DNA of 64,000 nucleotides from Cristatella mucedo (GCA_009760855.2 WPIO01000211.1:62001-126000); one strand, 5' to 3'. Counted from the first letter of the stretch, positions 44,748 to 56,264 are shown. Notes: generated by a model not told the origin, from the sequence alone. Program-made: numbers and translations.

Positions 44748-45556
44748 CTTAGCCGTCGTTTTTAACAACTGCCTAAATTTTGAAATCTTATTTAAAAAGA
44801 CTGTTTCAAAAGCTAGCCCTCACATCCATTTCCATTTTAAGATTATGATTTCTCTTCCACAGTGGCCTGAGAAGACTTTAAATACTTCGTTGGTTCTGTC
44901 TTGGCTGGATTCTCGTACCTCCCTTTTGGCTGGGCTACCGAAAAACACTAACTTGGCCACAGCAGCTGACAATCAATATGGCTGCAAGGCTAGTTTAGAA
45001 AATTCCAGAATTTTGACCATGCGCCTCTTTTGCTGAACGAGCTTGGACCGGGCTGGTTGATTGCAGTATACAAAGCGAAGTGCTTTCGCGAACCCTTAAG
45101 GCCCTCCACGGATTGGCTCCTTCGTACCTAGCTGAACTGTTGCACCACTTTCAGATTCCTCGTACCCTCAGGTCTTGTATGCACTATAAGTTAGCTGTCC
45201 CATTCCTCAGCTTAAACGCCGTTAACCGCAAAAACTATGGCTCTGTAGGTCCCAGACTTTGGAACTCACTTCCACGATTCTAAGGCAATGACATTTACTC
45301 CCCTGCTGCTGACTGTGGCTCGTCCTTTTCAGCGGTCCTGAGCTGCTACTTCCATGCTACTCAGTACCTCAACTGCTTTCCTGACTTTGCTATGCTTCCC
45401 ATGTTCTCTTTCTTGCGTGAGATGAAGTCTGTTGGCTACCGAATGCGTACCGAATGCCGCTTAGGCTGTGACTGGGCTATAAAAACTCTCCTTCGTAACA
45501 CCCACATAGTCTCTATGGCTTTGTGGAGCTACAGACTGAGATACATTATATGTCAC
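44748..45556 (+). mobile_element. LINE-B 3' half
   Basis: From AACTGCCTAAATTTTGAAAT through GGCCACAGCAGCTGACAATC to the 3' UTR end GAGATACATTATATGTCACT. The longest open piece is 45080-45283. Decayed. Confidence 0.8.
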
Positions 45557-46690
45557 TAGCATCAGGTGGTTATGTCGTAACGAATCCCAAAAAAGACTTC
45601 CAGGCTACGATCTCAAGAAAGCATCCCAACACCGAGAGAACTTGAGTAACCATGCCCAGCCTCCCTTTTACCGTTCTTATCAAAGACACTGTAACAAGTC
45701 GTGGTAGGCCAGCTAAACTCGTATATTGAAACTTCAAACCTTGCAAGTAAGTTCCAATCTGGCTTTAGAGCTAATCACTCCACAAAATCAGCATTGCTTC
45801 CGGTGTGCAACGACCTACTTAGGAGTGCTGACCTGGGTAAAGTGTCTCTGCTTGTTTTACTTGATCTTTCGGCAGCTTTCGATACTATCGAACAGTAAGC
45901 CTTCTTCAGCGCCTCTCATCTCGCCTGGGCGTCATGGGCACTGCTCTGCAATGGTTAAGGTCCTATCTCAGTGGGAGGTTCCAGAGTATTGACGTGAATT
46001 GACATAAATCTGAGGTACCTCTGAAACATTGTGGCACCACAAGGCTTCGTGATTGGTCCTATTCTTCTCACGAATTGTTCTCTTGTTCTTGCCCATGTGT
46101 TTTCAAGCACAATGTCACTTTAGTGCGGATGACACTCAGATGTAGATTTGTTTCGATCCCTGCCAGCCTTCGAGCACATTGAGTTCTCTCAATTACCTTG
46201 CTGCATGCATTGATGGCAACCGCACATGGATGGCGGCGAATTTTCTTAAATTAAATGATGATTAAAAATAACTTGCTAGTTACTGGCAAACCGAGTGTGA
46301 TTCGGAAATTGAAAGGATGACGCTCAAAATTGGCTCTGCCTGCATATCTCCTGTTGAATGTGCACGAAATTTAGGTGTCGCGTTCCAAAGTGACCTCTCG
46401 TTAGACGACGAAATCATCTCCACAATCAAGTCTGCCTACTTCAGCTAAAGAACATAGCACAAACTCTGGCTTTTTAAAACAGCTGGTGGAAAACTCTGCA
46501 GCTAGGTTTGTCTGTCATGGGTGTCGCAGCCTCCACATCGCACCACTTCTCGCCGACCTGCACTGGCTACCAGTCTGTCAATGAATGGACTTCAAAGTTT
46601 TGTCACTCACTTTCCGGTCCCTTCATTCTTTAGCTCCAGCCTACACATCAGATCTCCTGTCCCACCAGGCTAAGCATCGTATCACCTCAT
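45557..46690 (+). mobile_element. Old LINE-A, internal part
   Basis: From the RT N-terminal block (CAAAGACACTGTAACAAGTC) through GGCTTTAGAGCTAATCACTC and LDLSAAFDTI to the C-terminal region, ending at about 46690 without 3' UTR. Numerous indels. Confidence 0.8.
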
Positions 46691-49165
46691 AACCTCTCGG
46701 CAACGGCTTTCATCCTCTCAACCTTCACAACATTCAACATTCCCACGAGGTTATTGGGCTATCAACATGAAAAAGAGTTGGAAGCCGGAAATGATGAAAG
46801 AAATGGAGAGTGGGTTAGGAAACGGTTGAAATCAATTGATTTTGTGAATAATAGTGAAACTGTGACGATTGGTAAGAAACCGGTAGACGCGATAAAAAAT
46901 AAATAAAAAATAAGGATACACGAATCAGAATATAAAAGTGAGTGACCTTTAGAATTCGGAGTTAGCGTTAGATACTAGCTAGAAGATTGAGAGGGTGAAA
47001 GCGAGAAGCAAAGAACTGAGAAGAAGAGTGACTGATTCAAATTATTCGTTGACGGTTCATTGATTTGTAAGGCCAATCTTTATGCGAGGTCAGAAAAATA
47101 AGTATTGGGTAAATAACGTTAAGAGAAGCTTCGTAAGTGAAGAGTTAAACGCTCTCAACCATAGTTAGTCTTACAGAGTTCATCCCATCATTGGTTATTT
47201 CCTGAAACTCATTTTAATTAACCTCGCCCTCGGATAATGAATTGACTACCTTTTCTAGTATCTTAGTGTTCGCTGTTTCGAGTGTTTTCTTTCCTCAACT
47301 TTCAAAGCAACGCTATTAGTTGAACCAATCAGAGAACCCACGCCAGCTAAAACTATGGACACGTGACGAATTTAATTGACTATGTTTATGTTTGAACTGA
47401 TAATCGCGGTAAGAACGCCTGCAAAGATGATTAAGAATTAAAATAAGCCTGAAGCTAACGTAACTTTCTTCAAGAAAGATCTAGTTTTATGGCTTTCAGC
47501 AGCAAGGTAAGCTTACTTTGTCTTAGCAAATCCCTCTCTTAGGTTAGGCGTCTTCGTGTGGTGATTATTCTTCATATGCTTCACTGCTAAATGAAAATCA
47601 ATCAATAGAAAACATGAATATGTAGAAAAAAACTTCATTAGTGTAACTAGGAAGTGGCATCAATTCTATGCCACGCATAATATTATGATACTTGATGGAA
47701 ACGAAGTCCAATAATCTAGACAAGTAATGGTCGACTGTAAGATCGTAATCAGTAGAGACGGCTAACAGTAGTTATAATGAGATATAAGGTGGATTCACTT
47801 CGTAAGAACAACCGTTTGCAGCTGAAAAGTAATCGTGTAGGGAATTTGGCGATATTTTAATGGTATTTATAATGTTGAGAAACTTTTTTAGATAATGTTT
47901 AGCCATAATGGAAGGTACGAGGTAACCTCCTATAGGTCGTGAGTAATCGGAGTGTCTCCTTACATGGTTGATTGCATTTCAAACGGTTACATCTGTTTCA
48001 AATTTCAATGTCAAGAAGATAAAATAGCCAAAATGGATTAATAATCATCATCTTCATAAGTACGATTATACCTGTGTAGTCATGGAAAATTGTGCAGGTA
48101 GTAAATGATGCTCAAACCTCTTAATTCAAATTAACTTACCGACAATAGGTCAGGGTAAAGATTCAGTGACGGAAGGACAGAATTCAACACCTTTAATAGA
48201 TTAATTAATTTTTCTTTCCATGCCATTCAAGCTTTTGATGAAATGGGTAAATACTTCTTCTTATAACTTCTTAAATTATTTCATAGAAAGCATAACATGA
48301 TGTAATCTCGTATGTGTGACTTTTTCTATTACAATCCTCTACGGTAAAGTAAGCTGCAAATCGCATTCCATCACATGAAGATATTCTTTTCTCACTGGAA
48401 GCATACTTTTGAGTTTTCTTGTTCAGCGGATTCCCAAGTTTATTCATACTAACCCCACATAATAAATCACCATCACACACACTCAACTCAACGAGTCAAG
48501 TGGGAGACTAAAATGAGTTTATGACCTCTATTACCACATTGAAAATCTCCACTCGCTAAGATCCTTAACTTTGGGTAGACTATTACTCCCTATTGTACCG
48601 AGTATCCCATTCAAACTATCCAACTTTGAAGGTTATTCAATCCTTGTTCCTGTAATAGCTTTAACTTTAGTTTCAATCGTCGTGATATAATATAGTTTTG
48701 TTGTATCCTCCTTCCAGGAATACTCATCTATATCTCGCATTGGCACATAATCGCATAGAAGTTTCAACAAACAATTCAGTTGATTCATGTTGATAATCTT
48801 CTGAACCTATAGTTTTATACTTGATAGCAATAAGAATCCTATTTACATATTATTAATACTTTTCATTCCCTCACCTAAAATATTCTTATATATTACCAGC
48901 TGGATTAAGAGCTTCCTCGTCCAATGAAATTATAAGTGTACTCAGTTCTTCCTTAGAAGGATACTTGGGCCTTAAACCAGTTTTCCTGTGAACCATGTCT
49001 CTACTCCTGTAAGCATATTCATCATGAAGCTCATCAGCTCTTCTTGTAGTATCCATATCTTAGTACGACCCTTGTATGCTGGGAAATTATTCCCTTTAAT
49101 TAAAAACTTGCATCACCATTTTAATCCAGCAAATTGTAATACGTTAGTTTCAAAAAATGATAAAA
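46691..49165. other. AT-rich island, about 2.5 kb, unassigned
   Basis: Free of recognised LINE or SINE sequence and visibly richer in A+T than its surroundings. Two minus-strand frames read as ordinary protein: 48271-48486 (71 codons, for example SSCDGMRFAAYFTVEDCNRK) and about 48635-48788 (starting MNQLNCLLKLLCDYVPM). Both are short and could be exons of a decayed or spliced gene. No family recognised, and origin is unknown. Confidence 0.3.
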
Positions 49166-49318
49166 ACACCCTTTATAAAGCGCCCTCCCAAAATTCAATT
49201 GTCTGTGTCAGCGTTTTAAGTTTGCTACAAAGGAAACACGATCGAATGGGTAGTAGTAGCATGCTCAATCAACAGCAAGAATAACATGGTTACTGTTGAC
49301 ATGCACAGGGTCAGCAAG
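49166..49318 (-). mobile_element. LINE-A-like 3' tail, reverse
   Basis: AAAGCGCCCTCCCAAAATTC through ACATGCACAGGGTCAGCA matches the hairpin and 3' UTR in reverse. Diverged. Confidence 0.7.
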
Positions 49319-49689
49319 ACGCATATTTTACCCGTTAATGAATGTTCTGAAAATGCTAGTTTAAACCGGTTGCAGACGTGGTGAAGCGTGAGCAGAGCCG
49401 CGGCTAGAACCGGTCTAAATGGGTTTGGGGCTCACCATCATCGGGTAAAATATATGTTTTTCGGCATTGGCCAACGACGCCATAATGGCCTCCGTAACGA
49501 GCGAGCGCTCCATTTTCGGTGAAGTTCCATGCGGGCTTGGAAGCAGCACCATCCGTCTGCAGCTCTTTGCTGCAGAACACTGGCAGTGTATCTGGGCCAC
49601 ACGTTCAGCTCGTAAGCTGTTCGTCGAGACAAAAGCAGCTTCGCTAGGCGTCCCAGCATTTGTTACGCGTCGGCTAGAAATAAGCTAGG
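49319..49689. other. Unassigned GC-rich spacer next to the peptidase-like gene
   Basis: Open in several frames on both strands (for example + 49467-49688, - 49438-49659), and I cannot choose among them. It lies beyond the duplicated 3' end of the peptidase-like gene. Confidence 0.25.
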
Positions 49690-49699
49690 CGCTACGGGC

Positions 49700-50030
49700 G
49701 CTATTCTTGCGATCTAAGGACTTACATGCGAGCGTGCGTTCGTAGCAGCGTGTCGCAAGCTAAAAACTTCGGATACCGTGGATTATTTTAAGGCTTTATT
49801 CATACAATCATAATTATTTCAGGCCAAGTCTTCTTTCTTTCGCTTGACTCAGGTTAATAATCACGCGGCTCTGATTAAACTCCAACGAAGTGTTCGTAGT
49901 TTTTGAATACCTTTGGATACTTCCGGTAAAGCGAAAACATAGATGTGCACATAAGAACATCTATCCAGGATGCCTCCATGATTGCTGTGGTAATGGTAGC
50001 TGCTGAGTGTTCTATTATTCCGGAACCCTG
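49700..50030 (-). pseudogene. Tandem duplicate of the peptidase-like gene's 3' end
   Basis: Aligns with 50043-50385 at an offset of about 343 bp. The minus strand reads ASWIDVLMCTSMFSLYRKYP then KVFKNYEHFVGV and a stop, against KSWLAVLMCASTYALQQKYP then KVFKDYRHFVGV in the gene. The sequence after the stop is also duplicated (GTTCGTAGC and GGATA.CGTGGATT blocks). Only the last 45 or so codons and the 3' flank are present. No upstream part exists, because the gene itself lies there. Confidence 0.75.
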
Positions 50031-50201
50031 TTTTAGAAATAAGTACGAGCGCTGTGCCTGCGATCTATGGAGTTATATGTGAGCCTTCGTTCGTAGCGAC
50101 ATATCAGAAGCTAGAAGCTTTGGATATCGTGGATTGCTTTATTCAAGCATTTAACAGTATGTCAGTCAGTCTCTTGAGGCTTCGTTCCTTTACAAAATTA
50201 G

Positions 50202-51342
50202 TCAATGACGCAGCAGTTCTGACTGAACACCGACGAAGTGGCGATAATCTTTGAAGACCTTCGGATACTTTTGTTGCAGCGCATATGTAGAAGCACACAT
50301 TAAAACAGCTAACCAGGATTTTTCTCTCACGGCTATGGTGATGGCAACTGCTGAGTAATCATCGTCACGTTCGCTGGAATCATTTTTACGTAGCCACACA
50401 CTCCCGCTGTGCCCAAACTCAGGAGAGACACTTCCTTCTGGCATTTTGTCGATAATTACCAGGTTTTCGGCTTGTAACACTCGATTGTCTATGTCCATAT
50501 TGACCGTGTAACTATTTAGGTTAACTTTATCACGGCAGTGTTTGACTTGACCGCTTGTCAATTTGTTGCTGTTCCGGCCAAGTTGACAGTAAAGAATTTC
50601 ATCCTTGAGTTCATCAGCATTAAAGTAAATGAATGTGCGACCATCACGTTCGGATTTCACTACCTCTAAAGGGAATAATGCTATCTGACGGATAAAGCAC
50701 TCTCTGGATCTAGCATGTGGGCATGACTCGTTGAAGCACTGACTCTCTGTGCACCTCTCTCCTGCTTTCCGCAGCGTCTGGGCATCAAAACATTGGTTGA
50801 GATAGTCGGCTGTGAGAGATACAGGGCCCATCATGATATCGATGCTATGGTTGAGCTGTCCTCCATCCGGGAGCGTCGGACTACCGTAGGCATAGCATAC
50901 AAATGGCGGCGACGCTCTGGTTTGACGCCCCGGCGTGGCTGCTGGAAATCGCACCTGCAAGCTTTCATTACCACTGTGCATGCCTTCTACGTAGGAATCG
51001 CCAAACAAACGCTCACCTGGGGGCAGCGAGTGCTCAAGCCAGTGTGCAGTGGACACCCAATACAAGACTGAGTCGTACTTCAAGTATGCGCCCACTGACT
51101 GCTTTCTCTGTCCGGCAAAAACGGGTGAGCCGACGGGGCAGTGGAACGCCGAGCGAGCTCCTGCTGAACCTTCGATCACCTTCAGATTAATGCTCTTTTC
51201 AAGGCCATACTTTTTAACTAAAACTTCCAGCTCCGTTCGCAGCTGATCTCCATTTGGACTACAATCCGCATTTTCGGTGTATGCCACGAGCTCCTTTCCA
51301 GCGGTGAAGATGTAAGAAAAAGGTCCAACTTTCTTTCTGATT
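50202..51342 (-). CDS. Trypsin-like serine peptidase domain protein, terminal exon
   Basis: The open frame runs from 51482 to the stop at 50202. I start the exon at 51342 after the acceptor AATACTTGCAG, because its phase matches the donor at 51918. Positions below count from the Met at 51482. YWVSTAHWLEH (His147) resembles the trypsin-fold TAAH block. SIDIMMGPV (Asp215) resembles the DIAL Asp block. LTSGQVKHC (309-317), preceded by LGRNSNK, resembles the GR-T-x-T-x-G-x-V loop. GHSGSVWL (Ser359) resembles GDSGS. His replaces the usual Asp before the serine. The order and spacing fit a divergent chymotrypsin fold, perhaps catalytic. No signal peptide or membrane segment is seen in this exon. 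A duplicate of the 3' end follows (49700-50030) and a broken paralog lies at 63130-64000. Function unknown; the inference is from motifs only. Confidence 0.65.
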
Positions 51343-51917
51343 CTGCAAGTATTAATCGTAGCAATTACAGTAGCTCGTTTGACAATTGCCCATAAACAGC
51401 AGTCTTTAAGAGCACTTTGAAAAATAACGCATACCGTCAATACCGAGCGGTGTAGGGCAGGTGAAGTATGGCGTAGGCACACGAGCAGTCAGCCTCAAGA
51501 GTGGTTAATCAAGCTCTACTGTTTTCGTATTCGGATCGTGCTATTCCTGAACAACTTTTTTGTAGTGGTTTTGATGCCATCACTGTTGCTTCGGCAATAT
51601 TTCAGCTACGGAGCAGGAGCCACAATCAGGGTCTCCTTGGACGAGCATGGGACAACCAAACTATGGTAAGAGCAGATTCCACCTCGCTTAGACTAGGGTA
51701 ATTCTCTTTACTCAGGCCTCCCTGTCAGTTCCCTCAATCTTATACAACAAACGCAGATCTGAGTATCTCGTCTGCTCTCAGTAGAACCCAAACCCTAAGC
51801 CAAAAGAGACCGAAAGAAAAGCACAGCACAGGCAGAAGGCAAAGCGCAGCCGTGACGAGAGCACAGATATGATCCAGAAGCATCCGCTTTGCTGACGTTA
51901 AAGGAATTAGCACTTAC

Positions 51918-52056
51918 CTCTCCATATTATCCGGGAGAGCTTCAGCAAACGCTACTGTTAGCGAATCTCGTCTAGGCTTGGACTTGGCGGTGGTGAACGG
52001 CTTCTCCAGCTCGCCTTCACCCAAACTCAGGTAGTTCACATTCCCGTGTTTGTCGC
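51918..52056 (-). CDS. Upstream exon of the peptidase-like gene
   Basis: A 139-bp exon between an acceptor ATTACTCCTCAG and a consensus donor GAG|GTAAGTG. It reads DKHGNVNYLSLGEGELEKPF, then TTAKSKPRRDSLTVAFAEAL and PDNME, without stops. It ends with two bases (AG) of a split codon. The next exon at 51342 begins with the third base (A), restoring Arg and continuing IRKKVGPFSYIF. The 575-bp intron is GT-AG. Further 5' exons must exist. The residues resemble no domain I know. Confidence 0.6.
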
Positions 52057-52380
52057 CTGAGGAGTAATCTTGGAGGCTATAGAACTATGAAATAAAAAAA
52101 TCACCATTGGCAGCCAAAGAGATAAACGAATTTCAAAGAAATAAAGCAGTGGTAGCAAAATTAGTAGAACCAGCTGGGTCTGCCAAAGTGCAGTATAGTA
52201 AAATAGACGCTTAATCCTCAAGTTTTGTTGTTGATATAGCATGGCTCTTTATTATATAATAATAATAATAGGTTTGGTTGCTTATATAGAATATATAGCT
52301 CCTTCTTTATCTGTATCCCTGTAGCTTGGCTTGCGGTTTCAAATTTGACTTCTGATTGAACAAGCACAGCCGCTCTGCAA

Positions 52381-52563
52381 TCAAGGTTTACGAGTGTCAG
52401 TAAGGCAATATCCCTTAAATTGATACCATCTTGGGATGCGAAAACAGGAGTAAATGCTCATGGACTTGGGTGAGAAAACAGGCCTAAATACTCTTTGGTC
52501 TTTGTCCTTTGCTCTCTGACGAAGCAGCTTTGAGTAGACGTCTCGATAGCTCCGTCTAGACAT
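52381..52563 (-). CDS. Possible further 5' exon (weak)
   Basis: A 60-codon minus frame starting MSRRSYRDVYSKLLRQRAKD, upstream of the peptidase-like exons on the same strand. Its composition looks protein-like, but I see no convincing donor that joins it to 52056, and it ends in a stop. Confidence 0.2.
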   Translation of the reverse strand: MSRRSYRDVYSKLLRQRAKDKDQRVFRPVFSPKSMSIYSCFRIPRWYQFKGYCLTDTRKP

Positions 52564-52698
52564 TCCCCGTTTAGAAAGTTTGCTGCTATCCCTGTGCGGA
52601 TGGCATTGCTACTATAGCAATGGGTGCTTTGCGAATTCGAGGAATTTGAGGGCTAGGAGGGATCTAAGCAAATGTGCAAGTGAAGTGAGTGTTATCTG

Positions 52699-52703
<5 letters not shown>

Positions 52704-52733
<30 letters not shown>

Positions 52734-53222
52734 CACTTGATAAAGCGCCCTCAGAGAACTAAATCTCTTTCTAGGCGCTTTACATTTGCTGCACAGGAAG
52801 ATGCAGTTGAATGGTGATTATTATCATGCTTGAAAAACAAGCAAAATGAGTAACATGGTTAGGGTGACATGCACAGGGTCAGCATGCAAATGACGTTAGA
52901 TGCTCACGACAGACAAGCCTAGGTGAGGAGTTTTGCACCAGCAGCAATCGCCTGATCACACATGCTGGTGGGCCAGTAAGCAGTGAGTTTCTGAAGTCGA
53001 CACGGGATGTCACGAATGCATGGACGAATGCATGGAGTATAGGAACTAAAGGCACGGTTTCCAAATGATTTGAGGTTTGTATGAGGTATAGGAAAACAGT
53101 TATTATCCGAAAACCGGGTGGTAAGATGTAAGAAAGCCTGGTGGGGGAGTAGATCTAATAGGTAGGCTGAAGCCAAAGTACGATACGACCAAAAGTAGGC
53201 GAAAAAACCTTGAAGTCAATCT
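52704..53222 (-). mobile_element. Rearranged LINE-A pieces, reverse
   Basis: 52704-52890 is an (AAT)n tail complement, hairpin and 3' UTR. 52895-53040 is C-terminal ORF2 sequence in reverse with a small duplication (GAATGCATGGA). 53041-53222 continues as the left part of duplicated segment B. The internal order differs from intact LINE-A, so rearrangement or serial insertion occurred. Confidence 0.75.
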
Positions 53223-54707
53223 AGTAAGTTCCAGTCTGGCTTTAGAGCTAATCACTCCACAGAGTCAGCATTGCTTCGGGTATACAACGACCTACTTAGG
53301 AATGCAGACATGGATAGAGTGTCTCTGCTTGTTTTGCTTGATCTTTCGGCAGCTTTTGATACCGTCGATCACAAAGTTCTTCTAGAGCGCCTCTCATCTC
53401 GCCTGGGCATCACTGGCACTGCTCTGCAGTGGTTCAGGTCCTATCTCAGTGGGAGACTCCAGAATATTGACGTTAATGGACAAAGATCATCTGAAGTACC
53501 TCTGAAATATGGAGTACCTCAGGGCTCTGTGCTAGGTCCGGTTCTTTTCACGGTTTATACTCTGCCTCTTGCTGATGTGATTGCCAAGCACAATCTAGGC
53601 TTTCACTTCTATGTGGATGACACTCAGTTGTACCTTTGCTTTGATCCCTCCCAGCCTTCGAGCACCTCAAATTCTCTCCACTCACTTGCTGCATGCATTG
53701 ATGACACCGGCACATGGATGGCAGCAAATTTTCTAAAACTTAACGATGATAAAACTAACTTACTAGTTATGGGCAAACCCAGTGTAATTCAGAGATTGGA
53801 AAGGCTGACTCTCAAAATTGGCTCTGCCAGCATATCTCCTGTCGAATCAGCTCGGAATCTAGGTGTCATATTCCAAAGCGACCTCTCGTTAGACGACCAT
53901 ATCAGCTCCACAGTCAAATCCGCCTATTTTCAGCTTCATGACATTGCTAAAATTCGGGCTTGTTTAGATAAAGATACCACGTCCAAGTTAGTTCATGCAT
54001 TCGTGACATCCCGTCTCGACTTCTGCAACTCACTGCTTACTGGCCTACCAGTATGTGCGATCAGGCGATTGCAGCTTGTGCAAAACTCTGCAGCTAGGCT
54101 TGTCTGTCGTGAGCGTCGCAGTTGCCACATTACTCCACTTCTCGCCGACCTGCACTGGTTACCAGTCAAGCAACGGATTGACTTCAAGGTTTCGTCGCTC
54201 ACTTTTAGGTTCCTTCATTCTATGGCTCCAGCCTATCTGTCAGATATACTACCCCATCAGGCCAAGCATCGTACCACCCGCTTCTCGGAATCCAACAGTC
54301 TAGAAATACCTCATACAAACCTTAAATCCTTTGGAGACCGTGCATTTAGTTCATATGCTCCCAAAGCCTGGAACTCCCTCCCGACCTGCGTCAAAACATC
54401 CCCTGACCTGACCACATTTAAAAGGAACCTAAAAACACACCTGTTTAGGACAGCATTTAGTGGGTCCCTGTGATTCGTCTTTGATGTGCTTATGCGTGCT
54501 GACACTGTGCATGCTGCCACTAACCACATTTGCATGCTGACCCTGTGCATGTCAACCCTAACCATATGATTCATCTCGTTTGTTTTTAAGCATGATTTTA
54601 CTTACCATTCAATTGCATTTCACTTTACAGCAAATGTAAAGCGCCTAGAGAGAGATTGAGTTCTCTGAGGGCGCTTTATCAAGTGAATTATTATTATTAT
54701 TATTATT
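53223..54707 (+). mobile_element. Young LINE-A with target duplication
   Basis: 5'-truncated in RT, with the full 3' end, hairpin and (ATT)n tail. Flanked by AATCT at 53218-53222 and 54708-54712, against a single AATCC in the empty site of copy A (39340-39344). Confidence 0.9.
53271..54473 (+). CDS. LINE-A ORF2, C-terminal 400 codons
   Basis: Open frame from within the RT (LLDLSAAFDTVDHKVLLERL) through [20 protein letters not shown] and the catalytic block, read here as FYVDDTQLYL, so the usual YADD is YVDD. The conserved C-terminal region runs to the normal stop. The frame is intact, but the protein lacks the endonuclease and RT N-terminus. Non-autonomous remnant of a recent insertion. Confidence 0.85.
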   Translation: MLRVYNDLLRNADMDRVSLLVLLDLSAAFDTVDHKVLLERLSSRLGITGTALQWFRSYLSGRLQNIDVNGQRSSEVPLKYGVPQGSVLGPVLFTVYTLPLADVIAKHNLGFHFYVDDTQLYLCFDPSQPSSTSNSLHSLAACIDDTGTWMAANFLKLNDDKTNLLVMGKPSVIQRLERLTLKIGSASISPVESARNLGVIFQSDLSLDDHISSTVKSAYFQLHDIAKIRACLDKDTTSKLVHAFVTSRLDFCNSLLTGLPVCAIRRLQLVQNSAARLVCRERRSCHITPLLADLHWLPVKQRIDFKVSSLTFRFLHSMAPAYLSDILPHQAKHRTTRFSESNSLEIPHTNLKSFGDRAFSSYAPKAWNSLPTCVKTSPDLTTFKRNLKTHLFRTAFSGSL

Positions 54708-55875
54708 AATCTGTTGGTTGACTGATAGCCAGTGCAAGTGGGCGAGAACGGGTGTGGTGTGGAAACTGCAACGCTCACGACAGATAAGCCTAGCTGCAGA
54801 GTTTTGACCACGCTGTAAACACCGGATTGCACATGCCGGTAGGTCATTAAGCACTAAGTTACGGATGTCAAGACGGGATTTCACAAATACATGGACCAAC
54901 TTAAGGGGTATCCCTATCTAAACAAGCAAGAATTTTAAATGATATGTATCTGAAAGTAGGCAGACTTCATTACGGAACTGATGTGGTCGTCTAACTAAAG
55001 ATCACTTTGGAACATAACACCAAAATTTCGTGCTTATTCTACAGGACATATGCCGGCAGAGCTGATTTTAAGCGTTAGCCTTTCCAACTTCTGAATCACA
55101 CTACCTTTGCCGATAACTAGTAAGCTTGTTTTATTCATATTAAATTCAAGGAAATTTGCTGCCATTAACATGTGGCTAATAACGATATTGTTATAAGCAA
55201 TACACATGATAAAGCGCCGTCAGAGAACTCAATCTCTGTCTAGGTGCTTTAGATTTGCAGCAAAGGAAACGCGATCGAATGGTAAGTGGTATCTTGCTTG
55301 CTAAATAACATGAATTACACGGTTAGGGTGACATAACAGGGCCAGTATTCAACTGTGGTTAGTTGCAGCACGTAATATGATGTAATGTATCACCGTCTCT
55401 ACAAAATCCATAGAGTCATAACGACTATGTGGGTGTTGTGCAGGAAGGTTTAGTAGAGAGAACTCACAGCCTAAGCGGCTTTCGGTACTCATTCGGCAGC
55501 CAACGGACTTCGTCTCAAGCAACAAAGAGAAAGTGTTAAGCATATCAGAGTCAGGAGAGCTGTTGAGGTAGTAAGCAGCATGAAAATAGCAGCTCAGGAT
55601 CGCTGAAAAGCATGAGCCACAATCGGCAGCAGGTGAGTAGTTGTCGTTGTGTAAGAATTGTGGAAACGAGTTCCACAGTCTAGGACCTGCAGAGCTACAG
55701 CTTCAGTCGCCAACGGTCTTTAAGCAGAGGAATGGAACAGCTAATTTATTGTCCACATAGGACCTGACGGTGCGAACAGGCTGACACTGGTGCAGCAGTC
55801 CAGCTAGGTATGAAGGAGCCAAGCCGTGGTGGGCCTCGTGGGTCACTATGCACAGAGTCAGAACGCACAAGCACA

Positions 55876-56264
55876 TAAAGGACGAATCACAGGGACCCAC
55901 AAAATCCATTCATAAATAGGTGCATTTTAAAGTTCCTTTTAAACAAGCTCAACTCAGGAAATGTCTTGACGGAAGTCATTAGTGGTGACAGAAGTCGTCT
56001 AACGAAAGGTCACTTTGGAACATGACACCTAGCTTTCGTGCACATTCCTAACGATATATTGTGGTGGAACCAATTTTGAGCGTCAGCCTTTCCCATTTCG
56101 GAATCACATTCGGTTTGCCCATAATTAGTAATTTATTTTTACTCAATTTAATTTAAGAAAATTTGCTGCCATCCATGTGCGAATTTCATCCATACATGCA
56201 GCAATGGAGTTGATAGAATTCGACGTGCTGGAGGGCTGGGGGATCAAAGCAAAGGTACAACTGA
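55876..56264 (-). mobile_element. Reverse LINE-A, 3' part (continues at 58592)
   Basis: From AGGACGAATCACAGGGACCC through CTTTGGAACATGACACCTAG to CAAAGCAAAGGTACAACTGA. It joins in content with 58592-60890 across the inserted forward LINE-A. It has internal deletions. Confidence 0.75.

Larger units (their letters stand above)
53075..55875. repeat. Composite duplicated segment, copy B
   Basis: 53075-53222 and 54708-55875 match copy A (39194-40102 and 42810-43224). Copy B is interrupted by a LINE-A at 53223-54707. At the position of copy A's LINE insertion, copy B has one uninterrupted AACTCA (55461-55466). Confidence 0.85.
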
